In this document: piece by piece, positions 1 through 5,397 of the stretch
How positions within the stretch are numbered: the first letter of the stretch is position 1
Layout: each line of letters starts with the position of its first letter
DNA from: Hadesarchaea archaeon
Lineage (GTDB): Archaea > Hadarchaeota > Hadarchaeia > Hadarchaeales > WYZ-LMO6
Assembly (NCBI GenBank): GCA_004347925.1
Contig: QNVD01000244.1
Coordinates: 1-8,239 of the forward strand
Length of the DNA stretch: 8,239 bases
Reading direction: 5' to 3'
The notes under the pieces: model-generated
The model's database searches: none
What the model saw: the letters and a program-made list of their open reading frames with translations, nothing else
Told to the model about the DNA's origin: nothing
Translations under genes and position numbers: made by a program

Positions 1-232
1 TCCTCTTGGACTGCCTGTACCCTCCCCTCTTGTACATCTGGGAGTCCTGCAGGGCGAAGGGATCGGCCCCGAAGGTCTTCTTGAGACTGGCGTAGAGCAC
101 CCTCTCCCTCTCCAGGGGCAAGAACCTGGCTGAAACCGCGTACAGCTCCCTTACGTACTCCCTCTCCCTGGCCTCTATCTGACCCCTTTCCTGGAAGGCC
201 TTCTCCCCTTTTCTCTCGGGAGGAGAGGACAT
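1..232 (-). CDS. Unrecognised protein, N-terminal part (3' end outside window)
   Basis: An open frame starts at ATG 232-230 and runs leftward off the window edge, giving 77 complete codons. It begins MSSPPERKGEKAF and is highly charged and helix-prone, with an EAREREYVRELY stretch near residues 20-31. Codon choice (AGG, GAG, CTG) matches the resident genes, which supports real coding. I see no motif, signal peptide or membrane segment and do not recognise a family. A TTTTTATGC box on the minus strand (255-261) is centred about 26 nt upstream of the ATG, so the mRNA may be leaderless. The gene follows the tRNA-Thr in the same direction. Function unknown; the start is fairly secure because the region upstream turns AT-rich and non-coding. 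Confidence 0.6.
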   Translation of the reverse strand, partial: MSSPPERKGEKAFQERGQIEAREREYVRELYAVSARFLPLERERVLYASLKKTFGADPFALQDSQMYKRGGYRQSKR

Positions 233-250
233 TATTTTTTTTCCCCTTAC

Positions 251-261
251 TCGCATAAAAA
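251..261 (-). promoter_or_regulatory. Possible TATA box for the leftmost gene
   Basis: On the minus strand this reads TTTTTATGCGA. Its centre is about 26 nt upstream of the ATG at 232, the spacing expected for an archaeal TATA box and a leaderless transcript. The T-run could instead, or also, help terminate the upstream tRNA. Confidence 0.35.
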
Positions 262-274
262 CCTTCCCCTCCCT

Positions 275-279
275 AAAAA
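275..279 (-). terminator. Oligo-T terminator of tRNA-Thr
   Basis: A run of five T on the minus strand begins 10 nt after the tRNA acceptor stem. Short oligo-T tracts without a strong hairpin are typical archaeal terminators. A second T5 run follows at 257-261. Confidence 0.4.
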
Positions 280-288
280 CCCTCAGGA

Positions 289-360
289 GCCCCGGGTGGG
301 AATCGAACCCACGACCCACCGCTTACAAGGCGGTTGCTCTGCCGGCTGAGCTACCGGGGC
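289..360 (-). tRNA. tRNA-Thr (anticodon UGU)
   Basis: The minus strand folds into a complete 72-nt cloverleaf. The acceptor stem is GCCCCGG/CCGGGGC, the D stem GCTC/GAGC, and the anticodon stem ACCGC/GCGGT around loop CTTGTAA, giving anticodon TGT. The variable loop is GGGTC and the T stem GTGGG/CCCAC has loop TTCGATT. No intron is present and CCA is not encoded (TCCT follows the stem). The discriminator is T (U73), as is usual for archaeal tRNA-Thr; bacterial ones normally carry A73. It decodes ACA and related Thr codons. Confidence 0.96.
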
Positions 361-384
361 CCCTTAAACTTTCCCCCGAAACTC

Positions 385-390
385 AAAAAA
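385..390 (-). promoter_or_regulatory. Weak candidate box A for tRNA-Thr
   Basis: A minus-strand T6 run (GCTTTTTTGAG) lies 25-30 nt upstream of tRNA position 1, where an archaeal box A would be expected. The match to the TATA consensus is poor, and the run could equally be a terminator for the 234-residue gene upstream. Confidence 0.25.
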
Positions 391-426
391 GCTCACCCTA
401 CCCTCTCTTCTTTGGAGAGCATTCCG

Positions 427-432
427 AAAAAA
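427..432 (-). terminator. Possible terminator of the 234-residue gene
   Basis: A minus-strand T6 run (CGGTTTTTTCGG) lies about 90 nt after the stop codon at 520-522. Another T6 follows at 385-390. Oligo-T is the usual archaeal termination signal; no clear hairpin accompanies it. Confidence 0.3.
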
Positions 433-441
433 CCGAAGAAG

Positions 442-537
442 ATGGCGAACCTGCTCCTGAGCTCGGAGGTCCTGGCCTCCGGCAGGGAGCTGGGCAGGGA
501 GCTCAGGAAGAAGAAGGGCTCAGGAGATAAGGGGTAG
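442..537 (+). CDS. Possible 31-residue ORF or gene remnant
   Basis: ATG 442 opens a 31-codon frame ending at TAG 535-537 and beginning MANLLLSSEVLAS. Its codons (CTG, AGG, GAG, AAG) look like those of the resident genes, and the product has a hydrophobic start and a basic tail (GRELRKKKG). The frame stays open upstream to 334, but that part runs antisense to the tRNA and is not credible coding. The 3' end overlaps the convergent 234-residue gene by 18 nt. There is no clear Shine-Dalgarno or TATA signal. It could be a small protein, a remnant, or chance in GC-rich sequence. I do not recognise it. Confidence 0.25.
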   Translation: MANLLLSSEVLASGRELGRELRKKKGSGDKG

Positions 538-1224
538 AATCTCCCCGAACACGCACTCCAGGAAGTCCTTCAGCTCCACCCTGCTGAAGGTGGTCACCAC
601 GCAGTTTCGGGTGATCCCCACCACCATGTGGTACTTCTTGAACTCGAAGACCGCGTACCAGATCTTCCCGTGCTCCAGGTACTCCCGGTAGAGCCTGCTG
701 TCGGCCAGGGCCGAGCCCGCCAGCGCCACCTTCCCCACGTTGGGGATATCAATGTCGTCGAACCAGATGAGCTTGGTGGCCTGGGGGTTGGACTCGTGCA
801 GCTCCCTGAGGGTCTCGTGCGTTATCCTCCCCTCCACGATGGCCCCCGTCTTAAGGAACAGGACCTCGCTCAGCTTGTTGGCCACGTAGTTGGTGAGGAG
901 CTTCTTCACCCCCCTGGCCTTGGAGGGGGCCAGCACCGTGAGGAAGGTCCTCCCCCTGAAGGGCCTTATCCAGAAGGGCACCTCCTCCGTGACGGGCACC
1001 TCCACCACCCCCCGGCGGTAGTAGCGGCTGAGCACGAAGTCCTTGCTGAAGACTCCCGTCACGCCCCCCTCCTCCACCTTCAGGTCCAGAACCTCCGTCC
1101 TCAGGCTCAGCTTCTTCCCCCCGCTCTCGTAGGGCTCCTCCTCCCTGAAGTCCTTCAGCTTGCGCACCATGAGGGGGAGCTCCATCTTCTCCCTGATCTC
1201 GAAGACCTTGACGGCCAGAACCAT
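520..1224 (-). CDS. Unrecognised conserved-looking soluble protein (234 aa)
   Basis: A complete gene from ATG 1224 to TGA 520-522, encoding 234 residues with host-like codons. No signal peptide or membrane segment is visible. The predicted pattern is alternating alpha/beta: a charged N-terminal helix (about 1-35), a strand-rich part (40-100, with VPFWIRPFRG near 82-91), a basic helix (102-120), an acidic turn WFDDIDIPNVG (154-164), then strand-rich KIWYAVFEFKKYHMVVG (187-203) and a C-terminal helix with Cys 208 and Cys 223. I do not recognise the family and assign no function. It is divergent from the SMC-like operon across 154 bp, which makes a shared control region possible but does not prove a shared role. 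The ATG at 1224 is preferred because an in-frame hydrophobic strand follows it and a TATA-like GTTAAAG lies about 30 nt upstream. Confidence 0.8.
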   Translation of the reverse strand: MVLAVKVFEIREKMELPLMVRKLKDFREEEPYESGGKKLSLRTEVLDLKVEEGGVTGVFSKDFVLSRYYRRGVVEVPVTEEVPFWIRPFRGRTFLTVLAPSKARGVKKLLTNYVANKLSEVLFLKTGAIVEGRITHETLRELHESNPQATKLIWFDDIDIPNVGKVALAGSALADSRLYREYLEHGKIWYAVFEFKKYHMVVGITRNCVVTTFSRVELKDFLECVFGEILPLIS

Positions 1225-1253
1225 GCCGGTACCCGAAATACTTCCTCGGGGGG

Positions 1254-1260
1254 CTTTAAC
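1254..1260 (-). promoter_or_regulatory. Candidate TATA box for the 234-residue gene
   Basis: The minus strand reads GTTAAAG, centred about 33 nt upstream of the ATG at 1224. That would place the transcription start a few nt before the start codon. Confidence 0.3.
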
Positions 1261-1356
1261 TCTACCGCGGGGGGTCCTTCCGCAAGGAGGGTGGATGGGG
1301 AAGCAGACCCCCTGCGGGAGCCGGGATGCTCACTCGCCGACCCTTTCCTCTCCACC

Positions 1357-1363
1357 TTTAAAG
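1357..1363 (+). promoter_or_regulatory. Candidate TATA box for the SMC-kleisin-KITE operon
   Basis: TTTAAAG lies 16-22 nt upstream of ATG 1379. With the normal archaeal spacing of about 26 nt, transcription would begin near 1386. That is inside the annotated start, so a leaderless mRNA starting at GTG 1388 or 1391 is possible. Confidence 0.4.
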
Positions 1364-1378
1364 CTGGGGAAAAAGCAT

Positions 1379-3250
1379 ATGCTGGAGGTGGTGGGTACGA
1401 TCCTGGAGCTCATCCTGGAGAACTTCATGAGCCACTCCTACAGCAGGATACCCCTCCGGCGGGGGCTGAACCTGGTGTGCGGCCCCAACGGAGCGGGCAA
1501 ATCCTCCATCCTGCTGGGGCTCTCGGTGGCCCTGGGCCAGACCTACACGGAGAGGTCCAGGAGGCTCAGCGACCTCATCCAGAGGGGAAAGGACCTGGCC
1601 AGGGTGAGCGTGGTCTTCGACAACACCCCCAGGAACGGGAAGAGGCCCCTCCCGGGCTTCAACTCCGACACGGTGGTGCTCTCCCGGTACCTGAGCAGGG
1701 ATGGAACCTACTGGCATGAGATAAACTCCAGGAGCATCACCAAGGGGGAGCTCCTCAGGTTCCTGAAGCACCTCTCCCTGAACCCCGACAACATGCTCAT
1801 CATCATGCACCAGAACATGGTGGACACCTTCGGGGCCATCGATCAGAGGGAGAGGCTCAAGCTGGTGGAGGAGGCGGTGGGGCTCCACGAGTACAGGGAG
1901 AACATCCTGAGCGCCCTCCAGAAGCTCTCCCACACCCTGAGCGAGGAGGAGGCGGTGAAGAGGTTGCTGGAGAAGGCCGAGGAGACCCTCAGGTACTGGG
2001 AGGGGGAGTACGAGAGGCTGAAGAGGAAGAGGGAGCTGGAGAGGAGGAAGGAGGAGCTGGAGGCGGAGTACAGGTGGTCCAGGTACCTGAGGAGGGAGGA
2101 GGAGCTGAGGGGGCTGGAGGCCGAGCTGGAGGAGCTGAGGGTCCAGCTGGAGGAGCTGAGGGGGGAGGCGGGGAGGGAGAAGAGCAGGGGGGAGGAGCTG
2201 GAGAGGGAGGTGGGCCAGCTGGAGTTCGAGCTGGAGGCCTCCTACGAGGAGCTGATCGCGGCGGAGAAGCTCAGGGCTGAGGGCGAGGTGTACCTCTCCC
2301 TGGCGGAGAGGCTGTCCGGCCTGGGTGCCCTCACCCTTCCCCCCTACGACAGGGAGAGGGTGGAGGCCAGGATAGGGGAGGCCAGGGGGAGGATAGCCAG
2401 GCTGAGGGGGGAGCTCTCGGAGAGGAGGGGGAAGTACGTGGAGAGCAGGGTGAGGGAGGCCCTGCTGGAGCTCAGGCAGGAGCTGCTGCTGAGGGAGATG
2501 GACTCCCTTTCCGGCGAGATCAGGAGGGCCAGGAGGGAGGCGGAAACGCTGCGGAGGGAGGCGGAGGCCGTGGGGAGCAGGGTGGAAACGAAGAGAAAGC
2601 CCCAGGAGGTGCTGGAGGAGCTGAAGGTGGTGGGAGCCCACCTCAGCACCCTGGGGGAGGTCTCCCCGGAGGTGGAGCAGATGTACCTCAACTACAGGGC
2701 CACCATGGAGGAGCTCAGGGAGAGGGCCAGGCTGGCGGAGGAGAACAGGAGGAAGGCCCTGGAGGAGGTGGAGGAGAGGAAGAGGCTTTGGAGGAGGGAG
2801 GTGGAGAAGCTGCTGAGGCAGGTGAGGGAGGAATACGTTAGGCTGCTGGAGAGGGTGAACGCCAGGGGGGACCTGAGGCTGGTCAACCCGGAGGACATCG
2901 AGGGGGCGGGCCTGGAGCTCTACGTGGGCTTCAGGGGCGCCTCCCCCCAGCTGCTGGACGCCTACACCCAGAGCGGGGGGGAGAGGACCACCGCCATCAT
3001 GTTCTTCCTGCTGGCCCTCCAGAAGCAGATCAAGTCCCCCCTCCGGGCCATTGACGAGTTCGAGACCCACCTGGATCCCCGCAACCGCGAGGCCATCTTC
3101 CGCTCCATCATCGAGACCACCAGGGGTGAGGAGGTGCAGTACCTGGTGATCACCCCGGGGTACCTGCTGGAGGTGAAGGAGGTGCCCAACATCGTGATGG
3201 TCCAGAACGTGGGGGGGATCTCCCAGGTGAGGGTGGTGACCGGTGCGTAG
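1379..3250 (+). CDS. Compact SMC-family ATPase with Smc5/6-like heads, no visible hinge
   Basis: This 623-residue ABC-type ATPase should dimerise through its heads and hold or translocate DNA. The N-head opens with LENFMSHS (13-20), the Walker A GPNGAGKSS (35-43) and Q-loop region IIMHQNMVD (141-149). Coiled coil spans about 172-312 and 325-490, with only a short LSGLGALTLPPYD turn between. The typical SMC distal-arm motif appears as LGEVSPEVEQMY (425-436). The C-head has QSGGER (531-536), Walker B LRAIDE (555-560), a D-loop region HLDPRNRE and QYLVITPGYLL (587-597). The last block and QSGGER match Smc5 heads from memory. Canonical SMCs are about 1100-1200 residues with a globular hinge; here neither a hinge nor a Rad50 CxxC hook is seen. 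GTG 1388 and 1391 are alternative starts. It overlaps the kleisin gene by 8 nt. Calling it Smc5/6-like is inference. Confidence 0.88.
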   Translation: MLEVVGTILELILENFMSHSYSRIPLRRGLNLVCGPNGAGKSSILLGLSVALGQTYTERSRRLSDLIQRGKDLARVSVVFDNTPRNGKRPLPGFNSDTVVLSRYLSRDGTYWHEINSRSITKGELLRFLKHLSLNPDNMLIIMHQNMVDTFGAIDQRERLKLVEEAVGLHEYRENILSALQKLSHTLSEEEAVKRLLEKAEETLRYWEGEYERLKRKRELERRKEELEAEYRWSRYLRREEELRGLEAELEELRVQLEELRGEAGREKSRGEELEREVGQLEFELEASYEELIAAEKLRAEGEVYLSLAERLSGLGALTLPPYDRERVEARIGEARGRIARLRGELSERRGKYVESRVREALLELRQELLLREMDSLSGEIRRARREAETLRREAEAVGSRVETKRKPQEVLEELKVVGAHLSTLGEVSPEVEQMYLNYRATMEELRERARLAEENRRKALEEVEERKRLWRREVEKLLRQVREEYVRLLERVNARGDLRLVNPEDIEGAGLELYVGFRGASPQLLDAYTQSGGERTTAIMFFLLALQKQIKSPLRAIDEFETHLDPRNREAIFRSIIETTRGEEVQYLVITPGYLLEVKEVPNIVMVQNVGGISQVRVVTGA

Positions 3251-4034
3251 GGAGAGGAGGGAGCTGCTGCTCAGGGTCATCGACCTTTGCGAGAGCGTCA
3301 GGAGGAACGAGCTGGACCCCTTCGAGGTGCGGGTGGGGGAGTTCCTGCAGAGGCTGAGGGAGCTGCTCCCCAAGCTCAGGGACCTCCAGGACCTGTACCT
3401 GGACCTGCAGGCGCTGGTGGGACTCACGGAGGTGATCCTCAGGCAGGGGGAGTGGATCAGGCACCGCTCCTCCCTCCTCTACCTGGACCCCCTCCTGATC
3501 TCCCTGAAGGTGCAGGTGATGTCGCCCAGGGAGCTGGCGGAGATCCTGGTGGAGGCCTGGCACCCCACGGTGGAGCTGGAGGCCCTCTCCCTCCCCGCCC
3601 TCTCGGAGGCCAAGGAGTACTGGACCAACCTCCCCCCCCTGGAGGAGAGGAGGAGGGAGCTGGGGGAGGGGGGGGAGGGGGTGGGGGAGCTGCCCCTGGA
3701 GGAGCTTCAGAGGATGGGCATCCTGAGGAGGGAGGAGTTCGAGAGGCTCCTGACCGAGCTCTGGGAGGAGCTGAAGAGGAGCGCGGGGGAGAAGGGCATC
3801 TCCTACTGGAGGTTCATCTCCGCCCCCACCTTCGAGGAGACGGTGAGGAGGGCGTGGCTGGTGAGCTTCTTGGTGAGCTACGGGTACGCGGGGATGGAGC
3901 TGAAGCCCCTGGAGGACGACCTCCTCCTCTTCCCCTACTCCTCTCCCCAGAGGAGGGAGGAGAGCATGTCCGTTCCCGTCTCCCTATCGGAGGAGAAGTG
4001 GAGGGAAAAACGTGGAAGAGGGAGGAGAGGCTGA
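3243..4034 (+). CDS. Kleisin-like subunit (Nse4/ScpA type)
   Basis: GTG 3243 starts inside the end of the SMC gene, and the 263-residue product is probably the kleisin that bridges the two SMC heads. The N-terminal helical region (about 5-105) resembles the ScpA start: RRNELDPFEVRVGEFLQRL (20-38), then a helical segment ending in HRSSLLYLDP (74-83). The middle is a Gly/Glu linker (about 131-155). The C-terminal region (160-232) looks like a winged helix that binds the head base; its ISYWRFISAPTFEETV followed by WLVSFLVSYGYAGMEL (186-220) is close to the Nse4 C-terminal pattern, also allowable as ScpA. A basic tail ends the protein. No catalytic residues are expected or seen. It overlaps the next gene by 23 nt, so the three are probably co-translated. 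The family call rests on remembered motifs and gene order. Confidence 0.75.
   Translation: MRRERRELLLRVIDLCESVRRNELDPFEVRVGEFLQRLRELLPKLRDLQDLYLDLQALVGLTEVILRQGEWIRHRSSLLYLDPLLISLKVQVMSPRELAEILVEAWHPTVELEALSLPALSEAKEYWTNLPPLEERRRELGEGGEGVGELPLEELQRMGILRREEFERLLTELWEELKRSAGEKGISYWRFISAPTFEETVRRAWLVSFLVSYGYAGMELKPLEDDLLLFPYSSPQRREESMSVPVSLSEEKWREKRGRGRRG
3662..3687 (+). other. Perfect G-quadruplex motif in kleisin coding sequence
   Basis: Four G-tracts of 5, 8, 5 and 5 bases are separated by single-base loops (A, A, T). This is an ideal parallel G-quadruplex pattern on the coding strand and in the mRNA. It encodes the flexible GEGGEGVGE linker between the two kleisin domains. The reading frame matches kleisin-like sequence on both sides, so the homopolymer lengths appear correct. 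Confidence 0.7.
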
Positions 4035-4614
4035 GCTGAGGGAGAAGCTGGCCAGGGCGGCCCAGCTCCTCTTCTTCAAGCACCACGCCCAGCCGGGGGC
4101 CAGGGGGTGGGAGCTGAAGAGGGCGCTGGGGAGGGACTACGAGAAGATCCTGCAGGTGCTGGAGGAGGAGGTGAACAAGCTGGGGCTGACCATCAGGAGG
4201 GTGAGCGAGGGGGAGCCGGAGAACGACCGGTACTTCCTCACCCTGAAGGGGCACCCCACCCTGACGGAGGCCAGGACCTTCGGGTGGAGGATAGACGACC
4301 TGGCCATGCTCACCGTGGCCCTGGCCCACCTGCTGGCCAAGGGGGGGAAGGCCCCCTTCAAGGAGGTGGAGGGCATCCTGGAGGAGAAGTTCCCCAAGTT
4401 CAGGGTGGAGCCCACGCTGGAGAGGTTCATAAGGATGGGCTACCTCTCCGAGGACGAGCAGGGGATCCTGTACGTGGGGTGGAGGACCAGGGCGGAGGTG
4501 GACCAGCGGGCCCTCCTCACCCTCCTGCTGGGGAGGGAGGTGAAGGGGGAAGCCTCCCAGGAGGAGCCTAGCCGGAGCGGCGGGCCTTCCCAACCCTCTC
4601 CGCCGCCCTCCTGA
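4012..4614 (+). CDS. KITE-type tandem winged-helix subunit (Nse1/Nse3/ScpB-like)
   Basis: GTG 4012 is preceded by GGAGGG with about 6 nt spacing and starts 23 nt before the kleisin stop. The 200-residue product seems to have two winged helices. The first spans about 8-78 and includes NKLGLTIRRV (55-64), then RYFLTLKG. The second spans about 92-158, ending in FIRMGYLSEDEQGILYVGWR (139-158). The NKLGLTIRRV-YFLTL and GYLSE-YVGWRT patterns resemble Nse1 from memory. There is no C-terminal RING: the protein has no cysteines. KITE proteins bind kleisin middle regions in pairs and regulate the SMC ATPase, which fits the gene order. The last 20 or so residues (EEPSRSGGPSQPSPPPS) are low complexity and lie antisense to the end of a convergent gene remnant. 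No oligo-T terminator follows. ScpB and MukE are alternative relatives. Confidence 0.7.
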   Translation: MEEGGEAELREKLARAAQLLFFKHHAQPGARGWELKRALGRDYEKILQVLEEEVNKLGLTIRRVSEGEPENDRYFLTLKGHPTLTEARTFGWRIDDLAMLTVALAHLLAKGGKAPFKEVEGILEEKFPKFRVEPTLERFIRMGYLSEDEQGILYVGWRTRAEVDQRALLTLLLGREVKGEASQEEPSRSGGPSQPSPPPS

Positions 4615-4745
4615 TGCGCTCCAGGGCCTCGGCCTCCTCCCTGCTCAGCTCGGGCCTCCAGGGCTCCTTCACCCTGAGGGAGAGTTTCTCGCAGATGGGG
4701 GGCTCCGGCCAGGCCCCGGGGTCCCAGAGGGTGTTGTAGCTGTTA
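4568..4745 (-). pseudogene. 5'-truncated C-terminal fragment of an unrecognised gene
   Basis: On the minus strand, host-like codons run to TAG 4568-4570 and encode about 57 residues, including YNTLWDPGAWPEPPICEKLS and a helical tail ELSREEAEALERIRRAAERV. Upstream the frame enters the insertion element and stops at TAG 4760-4762 with no ATG or GTG before the fragment, so the 5' part is missing. It is not found beyond the element's right end, where tupB begins almost at once. The fragment overlaps the KITE gene convergently by 47 nt. I do not recognise the family. It is either the remnant of a gene cut by insertion and deletion, or a short protein that lost only its first residues. Confidence 0.55.
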
Positions 4746-4761
4746 CCTGAAACAATATCCT

Positions 4762-5397
4762 ATGATGTCACAGATGGAGACGCGCGAGGAAAAACTCTAT
4801 TCAACAGGCAAGGCAGCGAAGCTCTTGGGGATCTCCTTCATCACCATAAAGCGCTGGATCTATGCGGGGAGAATCAAGGCCATCAGGACGCCAACGAAGC
4901 GATACCTCATCCCCGAGAGCGAAATCAGACGCCTGCTGGGCCAGCAAGCCCCAAAAAACCGGGCGGTGATCTATGCGAGGGTATCATCCGCAGACCAGAG
5001 GGGGGAGCTAAAACGCCAGCGGGAGATGCTGCGGAAATACGCGGAGGAGAAAGGCTACAGAGTGGTTGGAACTTTCCAGGATATAGCGAGCGGATTGAAC
5101 GGCAGTCGCAGGGGGCTGAAAAAGGTGTTTGAGGCGCTCCGAGCTGGTCAGGCCGATGTGATCGTTGTCGCTTGGAAGGATCGCCTCACGCGGTTTGGAT
5201 TCAGGTATTTGGAAAACCACGCCGGGGATCTGGGGGCGAGGATCGAGGTCGCGAACGAAGGGAAGGAAGAGACACCTCAGCGGGAGCTTGTGGAAGACCT
5301 GCTGGCAATCGTGACATCGTTCGCCGGGAGGCTTTACGGCATGCGCTCGAACGGGGAAAAAAAGGTTGTGGAGGCGGTAAGGCGTGCAATCCGTTAG
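4762..5397 (+). CDS. tnpA: IS607-family serine recombinase (TnpA)
   Basis: This 211-residue transposase cuts and rejoins DNA through a serine nucleophile to move the element. Residues 12-60 form a MerR/excisionase-type helix-turn-helix (KAAKLLGISFITIKRWIYAG, then RYLIPESEI), as in IS607 enzymes, where the DNA-binding domain precedes the catalytic one. The catalytic domain starts with YARVSSADQ; Ser75 is the probable nucleophile and Arg73 an active-site residue. KDRLTRFG (139-146) carries the conserved Arg pair. Length and domain order are normal and nothing is broken, so it may be active. ATG 4762 is used; in-frame ATGs at 4765 and 4774 are alternatives. A TATA-like AACAATATCC lies just upstream. 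The mixed CGC/CGA/AGA/AGG arginine codons differ from the resident AGG bias. Confidence 0.93.
   Translation: MMSQMETREEKLYSTGKAAKLLGISFITIKRWIYAGRIKAIRTPTKRYLIPESEIRRLLGQQAPKNRAVIYARVSSADQRGELKRQREMLRKYAEEKGYRVVGTFQDIASGLNGSRRGLKKVFEALRAGQADVIVVAWKDRLTRFGFRYLENHAGDLGARIEVANEGKEETPQRELVEDLLAIVTSFAGRLYGMRSNGEKKVVEAVRRAIR

Noticed and set aside
628..1719. Long plus-strand open frame of 363 codons antisense to the 234-residue gene and into the SMC gene
   Set aside because: It is Pro/Gly/Arg/His-rich shadow coding in GC-rich DNA, spans a promoter region and two real genes, and has no domain sense.
2050..2250. Tandem repeat in GAGGAGCTGAGG-rich DNA
   Set aside because: The repetition reflects coiled-coil Glu-Glu-Leu-Arg codons, not an independent DNA repeat; unit length and spacing are irregular.
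1379..3250. Rad50 identity for the SMC-like gene
   Set aside because: There is no CxxC zinc hook at the coiled-coil tip and no Mre11 gene nearby; the arm motif LGEVSPEVEQMY and the kleisin and KITE neighbours favour the SMC family.
1358..3427. Minus-strand open frame of 689 codons opposite the SMC gene
   Set aside because: The product is Leu/Pro/His/Gln repeats from reverse reading of GAG/CTG-rich coiled-coil codons; the plus strand carries all ATPase motifs.
3287..4039. Second plus-strand frame of 250 codons within the kleisin gene
   Set aside because: It is a Gly/Ala/Pro-rich frame-shifted shadow; the chosen frame shows kleisin-like helices and matches resident codon use.
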